DNA of 64,000 nt, taken from positions 398,001 through 462,000 of the forward strand of contig NZ_CP082333.1 of assembly GCF_019890935.1 (NCBI RefSeq). Direction: 5' to 3'. This DNA is from Exiguobacterium acetylicum (GTDB taxonomy: Bacteria > Bacillota > Bacilli > Exiguobacteriales > Exiguobacteriaceae). Made by a program: the position numbers and the translations under genes. Shown one piece after another: positions 36,600 to 44,003 of the stretch. Position 1 is the first letter of the stretch. Each line of letters begins with the position of its first letter. The notes under the pieces are model-generated. The model was not told the DNA's origin. It saw only the letters and a program-made list of their open reading frames with translations, and searched no databases.

Positions 36600-37538
36600 A
36601 TGTTTCCGATTTGTGAGCTCTTTAAAATTCGATATCCTTTGATCCAAGGAGGAATGGGTAACATTAGTCATGCGGCGCTGACGGCAGCGGTTTCGAATGC
36701 CGGGGGACTCGGAACGCTCGGGTGCGGGACATTGTCGGTCGATGAAGTGGCGTCGCGGATTCACGAGACACGAATGCTGACGGATCAACCATTTGCTTTG
36801 AACATCGCGATTCGGGTGTCTCCTTATACGGAAGAACTGATTGATCTCGCGATCGCAGAAAAGATTCCGTTCGTCTCCTTATCGGCAGGAAATCCAGCAC
36901 CGTACATAGCGCGACTTCAAGCTGCCGGCATCAAAACGATCGCGGTTGTCGCCTCGGTCAAACAGGCGTTAAAGGCAGAACAGGCAGGGGCAGATGTACT
37001 CGTAGCGGAGGGAGTTGAAGCAGCTGGCATCAATTCACCGCTCGAGTTGACGACGCTAACCTTGATTCCGCAACTCGTCGATCGGGTCAATATTCCGGTC
37101 CTGGCAGCGGGTGGGATCGGTGACGGTCGTGGACTAGCAGCTGTTCTGTTACTTGGTGCGGCTGGTGCACAGCTCGGAACACGATTGATCGCGACGGAAG
37201 AGGCGAAGGTTCATTCGGCATACAAGGCGCACTTAATGGATGCGACCGATACCGATACACGCATCATCGGACGTTCCGTCGGATTCGTCCGACGTGTCCT
37301 TGATGGCCCTTACGTCGAACGACTCACAGCAGAGACACCTGCTGCTTTTCTCGATCAGACGAATGAGTCGTATCATATTACGGGCGCTCTTGAGGGCGAT
37401 GAGGAGAAAGGGTATGTCAACGCTGGACTGGTTGCGGGATTGATTCATGACGTGCCGACGGTTGCAGAGTTGTTTACGCGTATGATGGCGGAAGCAGAGG
37501 AACAGCTGAAACAAACGACGACTCGTTTTACGACATGA
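36600..37538 (+). CDS. NPD-like FMN protein (nitronate monooxygenase/enoyl-ACP reductase II family)
   Basis: This 312-residue TIM-barrel flavoprotein has the start KIRYPLIQGGMGNIS, the middle VLVAEGVEAAG, and the FMN phosphate site PVLAAGGIGDGRGLAAVLLLGAAGAQLGTRL. Family members include nitronate monooxygenases and FabK reductases; these cannot be told apart here. It starts 91 bases from the divergent paaY-like gene, with GGAGG-type site GGAGGAAAG before the ATG. Confidence 0.83.
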   Translation: MFPICELFKIRYPLIQGGMGNISHAALTAAVSNAGGLGTLGCGTLSVDEVASRIHETRMLTDQPFALNIAIRVSPYTEELIDLAIAEKIPFVSLSAGNPAPYIARLQAAGIKTIAVVASVKQALKAEQAGADVLVAEGVEAAGINSPLELTTLTLIPQLVDRVNIPVLAAGGIGDGRGLAAVLLLGAAGAQLGTRLIATEEAKVHSAYKAHLMDATDTDTRIIGRSVGFVRRVLDGPYVERLTAETPAAFLDQTNESYHITGALEGDEEKGYVNAGLVAGLIHDVPTVAELFTRMMAEAEEQLKQTTTRFTT

Positions 37539-37549
37539 GCATATAGTGA

Positions 37550-37590
37550 GGGACCCGTGATGCGACTTGTGGACAGCGGGTTTTTTCATG
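37550..37590 (+). terminator. probable terminator of the NPD-like gene
   Basis: Arms ACCCG.TG and CAGCGGGT enclose about 18 bases and are followed by TTTTTTC. The stem is short, but the T-run is good. Confidence 0.5.
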
Positions 37591-37595
37591 TTTTT

Positions 37596-37623
37596 TTGAA
37601 AATGGGACATTTGTCCTTTTCAA
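37596..37623 (+). promoter_or_regulatory. dyad operator upstream of the YdcZ-Crp-YdcZ operon
   Basis: An inner perfect dyad GGACA-TT-TGTCC (37605-37616) is flanked by outer arms TTGAAAA and TTTTCAA (centre shifted by one base). A second dyad TCTAC...GTAGA lies at 37641-37656, near the expected transcription start. The Crp/Fnr-type regulator encoded in the operon is the natural candidate to bind one of them. Confidence 0.45.
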
Positions 37624-37675
37624 GTAGGGCACGAGTAAGGTCTACTCTAGTGTAGAGATTAAAGGAGGAGATGAC

Positions 37676-38104
37676 GTGCAAGGAGTCGTGTTTGCTTTGA
37701 TGAGCGGTCTGTTCATCGCCCTGCAAGGCATATTCAATGCGCGCCTTGCGACAGGCGTCGGACCGTGGTTGTCCGTATTGATCGTCCACTTTGTGGGTTT
37801 GATTGGTTGTTTAGTCATTTACAGTTTCGTACGAGACCGGAAAATCGGTGGCTTCCGTCAGTTACCGTGGATTTATGCGAGCGGCGGTTTGATTGGCGTG
37901 CTAGTCGTCGTAACGGAACTGACAGCAATCCAAAAACTCGGGATGACATGGGCGATGTGTTTATTACTCGTCGCACAGATTTTATGTGCGTTTGTGATTG
38001 ATTTAAAGGGATGGTTCGGTGTCTTAAAAAAACAAGGAAATCGTGGTCAGTGGGTTGGTGTGGGTCTCATGCTTGCAGGAGTTGCGATTTTCTCACTTGC
38101 CTAA
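37676..38104 (+). CDS. YdcZ-type (DUF606) half-size DMT membrane protein, first copy
   Basis: The 142-residue protein has about five hydrophobic segments, starting QGVVFALMSGLFIALQGIFNARL, typical of the YdcZ branch of the drug/metabolite transporter superfamily. Half-size members often act as homo- or heterodimers. The start is GTG at 37676, with AAAGGAGGAG 6 bases before it. A Crp-type regulator gene follows after 15 bases, and a second YdcZ copy follows that. Confidence 0.82.
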   Translation: MQGVVFALMSGLFIALQGIFNARLATGVGPWLSVLIVHFVGLIGCLVIYSFVRDRKIGGFRQLPWIYASGGLIGVLVVVTELTAIQKLGMTWAMCLLLVAQILCAFVIDLKGWFGVLKKQGNRGQWVGVGLMLAGVAIFSLA

Positions 38105-38119
38105 AGGGGGGGAATGAAC

Positions 38120-38788
38120 ATGGAAACCGTCATTCAACAGTATGGACTGGATACGATTTTGACGGAAGAGACGCGCGCTTGGTTGCGTCAAGAAAACTTC
38201 CAAAAAGGGGAACTCCTCTGTACGACAGGGGCAGCGATCGACCGGATGTACTTCATCGTCGCAGGCAAGGTCAAGATATCTGCTGCCTCGTCAGAAGGGA
38301 AACAACGGATTCTGCGATTCAAGACACCACTGACAGTGATCGGTGACGCTGAGTTCATCAACGAACGGGAAGTGCTGAATACAGTCGAAGCAGTGACCGA
38401 TGTCGAGGTGTTGAGCGTACCATATGCGGTTTTACGCGAGCATAATACGACGAACGTCTTTCTGCAATTTTTATTACGCACGATCACAGCCAAGTGGTAT
38501 GCCGACTCGAAATCAGCGTCGCATCACGTGTTGTATACCGTCGAAGAGCGATTTGCAGGGTATTTGTTATCGATCGCTTCTGAAGCCAGTGACAGTTTGT
38601 TTTATCAGGAGATGCGGACGTCGAACCTGCATGACGTCGCTGACTGGCTTGGAACGAGTTATCGCCATCTCAACCGGATCATCACGAAATTATGTGAAGA
38701 GGAGATTCTCGTTCGACGACGCGGGAAAATCATCATCGTTGATCTGGAGCGGATTCGCGAGAAGGCGAACGGCAACAGCTATGAGTAA
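38120..38788 (+). CDS. Crp/Fnr-family transcriptional regulator
   Basis: The 222-residue protein has an N-terminal cyclic-nucleotide-binding-like beta roll (FQKGELLCTTGAAIDRMYFIVAGKVKIS) and a C-terminal winged helix (about 170-210, SNLHDVADWLGTSYRHLNRIITKL). No Cys cluster for an Fe-S centre is seen, so the effector is unknown. The ATG at 38120 fits the ribosome site (AAAGGGGGG) better than one two codons earlier. It lies between two YdcZ genes, suggesting it regulates them. Confidence 0.87.
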   Translation: METVIQQYGLDTILTEETRAWLRQENFQKGELLCTTGAAIDRMYFIVAGKVKISAASSEGKQRILRFKTPLTVIGDAEFINEREVLNTVEAVTDVEVLSVPYAVLREHNTTNVFLQFLLRTITAKWYADSKSASHHVLYTVEERFAGYLLSIASEASDSLFYQEMRTSNLHDVADWLGTSYRHLNRIITKLCEEEILVRRRGKIIIVDLERIREKANGNSYE

Positions 38789-38800
38789 GGAGGAACGAAC

Positions 38801-39283
38801 ATGGTAATAGGCATCGTGTGTGCCGTATTGGCAGGGATGTTGATCAGTTTACAGACAGTATTGAATGCTCGGATGAGTGACGCGTTCGGTGCTTGGGCGA
38901 CGACGACGCTGGTCTTCTTCGTCGGCTTCATCGGAGCAAGTGTCACGTATGTTCTGTTTCGTGGTGGAACAATCGGGCAGATCCAAAACGTATCGCCACT
39001 CTATTGGTTTGGTGGACTTGTCGGTGTCGGCGTCGTTTTTTGTGTCATGCGTGGGATTCAGTTGCTTGGTCCGTCCGTCGCCATCTCTGTCGTTCTGATT
39101 TCGCAGTTAAGCTTTGCTCTTGCTGTTGATACGTTCGGCTGGTTCGGTTTACCACAAATTGATTTATCGTTCGGTCAGCTCGTCGGTCTCGCCGTCATGG
39201 TATGTGGGATCTTCGTTTTGAAACGGTATCAAGTCGTCGCGCCGGAAGAGAGAGCGAAAGATATACCGAAGCAAGTCTCTTAA
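38801..39283 (+). CDS. YdcZ-type (DUF606) half-size DMT membrane protein, second copy
   Basis: The 160-residue protein also begins with VCAVLAGMLISLQTVLNARMSDAFG and has about five membrane segments, ending in a charged tail. It resembles the first copy in layout (LQxxxNARL/M near the N terminus, FGWFG or GWFG near the end), so the two may form a heterodimer. AAGGAGG lies before the ATG. Confidence 0.82.
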   Translation: MVIGIVCAVLAGMLISLQTVLNARMSDAFGAWATTTLVFFVGFIGASVTYVLFRGGTIGQIQNVSPLYWFGGLVGVGVVFCVMRGIQLLGPSVAISVVLISQLSFALAVDTFGWFGLPQIDLSFGQLVGLAVMVCGIFVLKRYQVVAPEERAKDIPKQVS

Positions 39284-39312
39284 AAAATCTGATACTAGTT
39301 CGATCGACTGAC

Positions 39313-39462
39313 GAACGTTTCTGTCATCCTCGCTTTCCGCAGGCGGGAGGTAAGCCGCGTCATCCCGCATTCCATGCGATTTGCCGGGTCTTACCTGACC
39401 CTGACGAAAGCGCGACTCGCGCTTTCTTTCCCTGCAGGAGTCGAGGATGAACACTCACGTTC
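39313..39462. repeat. Structured intergenic element (palindromic, about 150 bp)
   Basis: Nested inverted repeats: outer GAACGT/ACGTTC, next TCATCCTCG (39324-39332)/CGAGGATGA (39442-39450), next CCGCAGG/CCTGCAGG, inner GGTAAG/CTTACC, and a side hairpin GAAAGCGCG-ACT-CGCGCTTTC. The layout (CTTTCCGC...GTCTTACCTG...GCAGGAGTC) resembles intergenic repeats I recall from Bacillales genomes. No coding potential was found. It may be a mobile repeat or a structured RNA. Confidence 0.65.
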
Positions 39463-39476
39463 TAGATTGACTAAAT

Positions 39477-39524
39477 AAAACATGCGCGTTTCCCGCTAAT
39501 TCGATCGGGAGATTCGCATGTTTT
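39477..39524 (-). terminator. terminator of the MFS gene, possibly bidirectional
   Basis: Arms AAAACATGCG and CGCATGTTTT are separated by about 28 bases containing CCCGCTAATTCGATCGGG-type pairing, with T-runs on both sides. Confidence 0.65.
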
Positions 39525-39543
39525 TATGTGTTGTGACTTGATC

Positions 39544-40764
39544 TCAATCGAATAGATGAACCATTCGTCTTCCGAAGTAAAGCGAGAGGACAATGATGAG
39601 AAGACCACAGTACAACATGATTGTCGTGATCGAAACGTGAAACGACAGTAGAAACGAGAGGAGCGCGTAAGATAATGGAATGAGACCGTTTGACGCGGCA
39701 TTGACGACACTCATGACACGTCCCATCGTCTGTTCCGCACACTGAGACTGGATGAACGTAATGAAGCGAATATTGATGATCGAAGAAAGGACACCAAGTG
39801 ATAACAGGATGATCAGGTACAACGAAATCTGTTGGACTTGACTAAGCAAGAAGAGAAGCAGACCTAAGGCGCCAATTAATCGGACCGATGAGGTAAGCCC
39901 ATTTGCTTTCGTCTGTGTAAAACCACTCCAGAGCGCCCCTCCGAGCATTCCCATTTGATAAGCACCTTGCATATAACTTAAATCCATCGCATCTCCTTGA
40001 AGCACATCATGAACGAGTAAGGGAATTCCGAGTAAGAGTGGCCCAAAGAAAAAGAAATTGACACAGATGACAAGAAAAAGTGTCTGCTTGAGTTGCTGAA
40101 AGTGAAAGACGTAATGTAGCCCTTCTTTTAGTTCAAAGAGAGCTGAATGCTGACGTGCTCGCTTGACCTTAGATTCACGAATACCATACGTGAAGAGAAG
40201 CGTCAGACAGAGTGTTCCGAAAATCATGAGAAAGACGTACGAGTAAGAAGAATGGCTGAGGATGACTCCACCAAGAATCGGACCTGAAAAGAGAGCGATT
40301 TGATTAGATGTCTGAATCAATGAATTGGCTTTAGTGAGCTGTTCTTTCGAAACGAGTGTAGGCAGTAAGGAAGCATTCGCTGGCGAAAAGAATGCATCCA
40401 CACTACCGAATAAAAAGGCGAATACTAAAATCGTCAGCAATGTAAGCTGATCGGCATGAAGTAACACGAGGAGGCAAATTATAAAACTGATCCGTAGACC
40501 GCTTGAGATACGCATGATCGTTGAACGTTTATAGCGATCGGATAAGACGCCACCGAACAACATGAGAAAAATACGGGGTAACAAGGTGGCCATGAGGACG
40601 AATCCGAGATATGACGCCTGGTTTAGCGTATGGATGACATACCATTGTTCAACAAACAGATAGGTTGATAGGGAGAGGGCGGAGCACATACCGGACCCCC
40701 ATAAAAATAAAAAAGATCGATTTTTAAACAGTGATTGTTGCGTATCCATTTCAACAGGTAGCAT
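39544..40764 (-). CDS. Major facilitator superfamily transporter
   Basis: The 406-residue protein has about twelve hydrophobic segments, the loop 2-3 motif GGVLSDRYKRSTIMR (about 75-90) and VDAFFSPANASLLPTLV, typical of MFS_3/macrolide-efflux-like drug exporters. It is encoded 14 bases after the ArsR-type regulator. The ATG at 40764 follows GGAGGTG; the ATG five codons later is possible. Confidence 0.85.
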   Translation of the reverse strand: MLPVEMDTQQSLFKNRSFLFLWGSGMCSALSLSTYLFVEQWYVIHTLNQASYLGFVLMATLLPRIFLMLFGGVLSDRYKRSTIMRISSGLRISFIICLLVLLHADQLTLLTILVFAFLFGSVDAFFSPANASLLPTLVSKEQLTKANSLIQTSNQIALFSGPILGGVILSHSSYSYVFLMIFGTLCLTLLFTYGIRESKVKRARQHSALFELKEGLHYVFHFQQLKQTLFLVICVNFFFFGPLLLGIPLLVHDVLQGDAMDLSYMQGAYQMGMLGGALWSGFTQTKANGLTSSVRLIGALGLLLFLLSQVQQISLYLIILLSLGVLSSIINIRFITFIQSQCAEQTMGRVMSVVNAASNGLIPLSYALLSFLLSFHVSITTIMLYCGLLIIVLSLYFGRRMVHLFD

Positions 40765-40778
40765 AAGACACCTCCGAT

Positions 40779-41378
40779 TTAGACCTCGTCGTTCTCAAAC
40801 AGTGGTTCATCAATTGCGAAGGCAGTCGTCATGATATAGAAGTGTTTTTTATCTTTTTTGTCTAGTGAAGGAGACCGTGTGAACTCGTCCAATAGAGCAC
40901 GATATTTTGTAGCAAAGCGTTGAAAGTCGGCTTCAGACATCGTCAGTTCCTTTTGAAGTGATAAACTCATCCAGTCCTCGACGTTCGGAGATGAAGGAGA
41001 AAAAGTAGCTGTCGGAGCCGTAAGAACGCGTGTCTTTGCCCGGTCCAATACTTCGAGATACGACTGCCGGGTCGCTTCATTCGTCTCGACGAAGTTCAGT
41101 AGATGATCGGCAGGAATGTATCCTCGAGCAATCGCTTGATAGTATTTCAATAGATTGCCGCCCTGTTCTTCCGTCCGGACGAGACGAATCAAGTCATGCT
41201 TTTCAAGTTCCCGTACGTGATAGAGGACCTTCGCGCGAGATAACGTCAGCAAGTGGGCTAACTGATGTACCGTGTGTGGTTTTTCGACGAGAAACATAAG
41301 GATTTTTGTTCGTAACGGATCACTGATCACTTTTAACTGTTCATAGCTCTCTAATATGTGAATCGCTTTTTGTTCCAT
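40779..41378 (-). CDS. ArsR-type winged-helix regulator
   Basis: The 199-residue protein has an N-terminal winged helix (DPLRTKILMFLVEKPHTVHQLAHLLTLSRAKVLYHVRELEKHDLIRLV) followed by a helical C-terminal domain, as in ArsR-like repressors of drug exporters. No metal-binding Cys motif is seen. It probably represses its own operon with the MFS gene through the TTAACCGG operator upstream. Confidence 0.85.
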   Translation of the reverse strand: MEQKAIHILESYEQLKVISDPLRTKILMFLVEKPHTVHQLAHLLTLSRAKVLYHVRELEKHDLIRLVRTEEQGGNLLKYYQAIARGYIPADHLLNFVETNEATRQSYLEVLDRAKTRVLTAPTATFSPSSPNVEDWMSLSLQKELTMSEADFQRFATKYRALLDEFTRSPSLDKKDKKHFYIMTTAFAIDEPLFENDEV

Positions 41379-41393
41379 ATAATCATCTCCTTT

Positions 41394-41419
41394 TTAACCG
41401 GTTAATTTTTATTAACCGT
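41394..41419 (-). promoter_or_regulatory. operator for the ArsR-type regulator
   Basis: A perfect dyad TTAACCGGTTAA (41394-41405) is followed by a third half-site TTAACCG (41413-41419), making GGTTAA-N6-TTAACC as well. It lies between the likely -10 region and the start codon, 16 bases before the ATG. Confidence 0.6.
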
Positions 41420-41437
41420 AAAACAAAAGACTTCGTT

Positions 41438-41451
41438 TGTAAACGATTACA
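41438..41451 (-). promoter_or_regulatory. cre site upstream of the ArsR-MFS operon
   Basis: TGTAAACGATTACA matches the cre consensus at all positions (the opposite strand contains the possible -35 TTTACA, with TACGGT 17 bases further). It predicts CcpA control of this exporter operon. Confidence 0.65.
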
Positions 41452-41500
41452 AATTTATGTAAGGGTGTTGGCAAAGAAGACATCATTTGTTTACATAAAA

Positions 41501-41579
41501 AAACTGATTCCATGACATCTCGATCATCCTCCACTTTTTACTGAAAGTAGGGGAAGAACGAGATGTTTGAAATCAGTTT
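41501..41579. repeat. nested inverted repeat between arsR-type gene and msrA
   Basis: Arms AAACTGATT/AATCAGTTT, inner ACATCTCG/CGAGATGT and a top hairpin CC.ACTTT/AAAGT.GG form one long bulged cruciform of about 80 bases. It lies after the msrA stop and may terminate msrA transcripts, but it is larger than usual terminators here. Confidence 0.5.
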
Positions 41580-41605
41580 CAGCTACTGTATGTGGTTCGA
41601 GGTGA

Positions 41606-42136
41606 TTAGACCGTCGTCGTATCTTTCCATTCCTGCTCGATGAAAGCATCGCGACCAGAAGCAGCACGATCTTTTTTATAGTGCTCTGGATTTTTCTTAT
41701 GGAAGTCTTGATGGTACTCTTCCGCCGGATAAAATTCAGAAGCGGCATCGATCCGCGTCACGATCGGTTGTTTGAAACGATTGCTTGCAGCAAGGGCGTC
41801 ACGGGAAGCGATCGCTGCTTCGTGCTGTGCATCCGTATGATAGAAGATCGCTGGTGCGTACTGCGTGCCGCGATCTTGGAATTGACCTTCTGCATCCGTC
41901 GGATCCGTTTGTGGCCAGTAGAGTTCGAGCAGACGCTCGTACGGGAACAGGCTCGGATCAAACGTGATTTGGACGACTTCGAGATGTCCCGTCGTTCCTG
42001 TTTTGACTTGCTCGTACGTTGGGTTATCGACGTGACCGCCCATGTAACCCGACACGATTCCCTCGATTCCTGGTAATTCTTCAAACGGTGTCACCATGCA
42101 CCAAAAACATCCACCTGCAAATGTTGCTTTTTCCAT
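41606..42136 (-). CDS. msrA: Peptide-methionine (S)-S-oxide reductase
   Basis: The 176-residue enzyme reduces methionine S-sulfoxide in proteins. The active-site motif GGCFWC (C10 catalytic) is at the N terminus, then [15 protein letters not shown] and [20 protein letters not shown]. The start at 42136 fits the family and GGAGAGG; the longer in-frame reading would run into the riboswitch. Transcription is likely controlled by the SAM riboswitch upstream. Confidence 0.94.
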   Translation of the reverse strand: MEKATFAGGCFWCMVTPFEELPGIEGIVSGYMGGHVDNPTYEQVKTGTTGHLEVVQITFDPSLFPYERLLELYWPQTDPTDAEGQFQDRGTQYAPAIFYHTDAQHEAAIASRDALAASNRFKQPIVTRIDAASEFYPAEEYHQDFHKKNPEHYKKDRAASGRDAFIEQEWKDTTTV

Positions 42137-42195
42137 CTGTCTCTTCCTCTCCGTGGGAAATCCCCATTGTATGTCTGACAGCGAGAAAACGAAAA

Positions 42196-42334
42196 CGACT
42201 CCTTCGCTTGGTTGCAAAAGGAGTCGCCGCTTTTTATCAACCAAAGCTTTCGCTTTGCTGGTCGTAGCACCTTGCTATGCGCAGGTTGCTGGGACGTCAT
42301 CGATCCAGATCTCTCGGTCCACTCTTGATAAGGG
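42196..42334 (-). ncRNA. SAM (S-box type) riboswitch with terminator upstream of msrA
   Basis: On the minus strand the P1 arms TTATCAA/TTGATAA bracket the conserved blocks ATCAAGAG, CAGCAACC, AAGGTGCTA and GACCAGCA, in S-box order (42334 to 42233). The GGAGGGA block is changed (ACCGAGAGATC), so this is a variant of the SAM-I clan. A terminator CGACTCCTT/AAGGAGTCG with TTTTCGTTTTC follows (42226-42196). High SAM should turn msrA off. Confidence 0.8.
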
Positions 42335-42370
42335 TATATGAAGTTGATGTCATTCGTTATCATTGTTGTG

Positions 42371-42400
42371 ATGATACCATTCACACAGAAATAAAGTCAA
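42371..42400 (-). promoter_or_regulatory. promoter of the msrA riboswitch transcript
   Basis: On the minus strand TTGACT (42400-42395) and TATCAT (42376-42371) are separated by 18 bases. The distance to the riboswitch start fits. Confidence 0.65.
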
Positions 42401-43575
42401 TCCTTAGGTTTCAAGGCACGTAAAACCGTCGCTCCGAGTGTCTTCGCACCAATCAACAACGCCTGTTCGTTGATTTCGTACTGCGGATGATGCTGTGGAT
42501 AGTTGACGCGACCGTCCGTATATCCGGAACCGGTAAAGAAGTAACTTCCAGGGACGTGTGTTAGATAATGCGCGAAGTCATCCGCAGCCATCATTGGTGT
42601 AAGTGCCCGGACGGATGCTTCCGGTAAGAAAGAAGCGGCTTCCTGAACGAGTTTTGTCTCGTCCGGATGATTCCAAAGCGCCGGGTAACCTGTCGTGAAG
42701 TCAATCGAATAAGTAGCACCGATGCCGGCACATGTCGTTTTGGCGACAAGATCGACTTCTTGCCGGAGCTGATGCCGAAGGGTCTCATTGAACGTCCGGA
42801 TCTCCCCGACGATGCGTGCTTCACCCGTGACGATGTTCGGCGCCGTTCCTGCGTGGAAGGATCCGATTGCAAGAACAGCGGGCTCGAACGGATCGACCCG
42901 TCGACTGACAAGGTGTTGTAGGTTGCAGACGAGCTGCGCCCCAGCGACGAGCGCATCTTTTGTTTTGTGCGGTGCTTGCGCATGCCCACCTTGACCATGG
43001 ACGATGATTTCAAATTCGTCGATCGCACATAATGTATGTCCTTCCCGAAACCCAATCGTACCGACCGGTAAATCATTTTCGAGATGTGTCGCGAAAATCG
43101 CATCGACACCTTCGAGAACGCCGGCTTCGATCATTTGGATCGCGCCACCGGGAAAGACCTCTTCACCATGCTGATGGATGATTCGAATCGTTCCATGTAA
43201 TTGATCGCGTAGCGGATAGAGTGTAGCAGCAAGGGCCATCACCATCGCCGTATGTCCATCGTGTCCACAGGCATGCATGACACCGGGATGAATCGACCGG
43301 AAGGCAAGCGTCGTCTCTTCTTGAAGTGGTAAAGCATCGAAATCTGCACGGACCGCAATCGTCGGACCAGGCTGTTTGCCTTCGATCGTCGCGACGACAC
43401 CACGACCTCCGACGGCTGTTTGATAAGGGATGCCCTGCTCCGCATAAAAGTTTGCAATCCGTTCTGGTGTACGGACTTCCTGAAAAGAAAGTTCCGGGTG
43501 TCGATGAAAATCACGCCGTAACGCAATCATCTTTGGTTCGAATTGTTCGAGTGCTTCAAAAAGTTGTGTTTGCAT
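42397..43575 (-). CDS. M20-family amidohydrolase
   Basis: The 392-residue metallopeptidase-type hydrolase has RRDFHRHPELSFQE at the start, VRADFDALPLQEE, the metal site HACGHDGHTAM and HQHGEEVFPGGA, typical of N-acyl-amino acid, hippurate or N-acetyl-diaminopimelate deacylases. The substrate is not resolved. The ATG at 43575 (MQTQLFEAL) is preferred because AAAGGAG lies 7 bases before it; an in-frame TTG two codons earlier is too close. Confidence 0.87.
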   Translation of the reverse strand: MQTQLFEALEQFEPKMIALRRDFHRHPELSFQEVRTPERIANFYAEQGIPYQTAVGGRGVVATIEGKQPGPTIAVRADFDALPLQEETTLAFRSIHPGVMHACGHDGHTAMVMALAATLYPLRDQLHGTIRIIHQHGEEVFPGGAIQMIEAGVLEGVDAIFATHLENDLPVGTIGFREGHTLCAIDEFEIIVHGQGGHAQAPHKTKDALVAGAQLVCNLQHLVSRRVDPFEPAVLAIGSFHAGTAPNIVTGEARIVGEIRTFNETLRHQLRQEVDLVAKTTCAGIGATYSIDFTTGYPALWNHPDETKLVQEAASFLPEASVRALTPMMAADDFAHYLTHVPGSYFFTGSGYTDGRVNYPQHHPQYEINEQALLIGAKTLGATVLRALKPKD

Positions 43576-43652
43576 CTTCAAGCTCCTTTGACGTGTGTTT
43601 TTTCGTGAAAATGGGTACAGATACAGGTAATCACGAAAGGGGATAATGAAAC

Positions 43653-43946
43653 ATGGGAGAAATCGTCGTCAACGCTGTACTTACCATCAAAGCAGGACTC
43701 GCGGATCAAGTCTTTCCGATTTTAGAAACGGTCTATCATGCCGCACAAAAAGAGGAAGGATGCTTGCGCTATTCCTTGCATCAATCGATCGAGGATGAGC
43801 ATCAGTTCATGCTGTATGAAGTGTATCGTGACGAAGAGGCGCTTGAAGCGCATATCGCATCCGACCACTATAAAGCATACCGTGAACAGATCGAGTTATA
43901 CTTGATGGATCGACAAGTAACGAAATACGTCGAGATGACATTCTGA
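43653..43946 (+). CDS. Antibiotic biosynthesis monooxygenase (ABM) domain protein
   Basis: The 97-residue ferredoxin-like protein has the ABM pattern: VNAVLTIKAGLADQVFPIL, EEGCLRYSLHQSIEDEHQFMLYEVYRDEEALEAHIASDHYKAY. Relatives are quinol or haem-acting monooxygenases or have unknown roles. AAAGGGGA precedes the ATG. It is a single-gene unit convergent with the SH3/NlpC gene. Confidence 0.85.
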   Translation: MGEIVVNAVLTIKAGLADQVFPILETVYHAAQKEEGCLRYSLHQSIEDEHQFMLYEVYRDEEALEAHIASDHYKAYREQIELYLMDRQVTKYVEMTF

Positions 43947-44003
43947 CGTGTTGCGATAAGAAGAGACGAACCCGTCGAATTCGACGGATTCGTCTTTTTT
44001 GTC

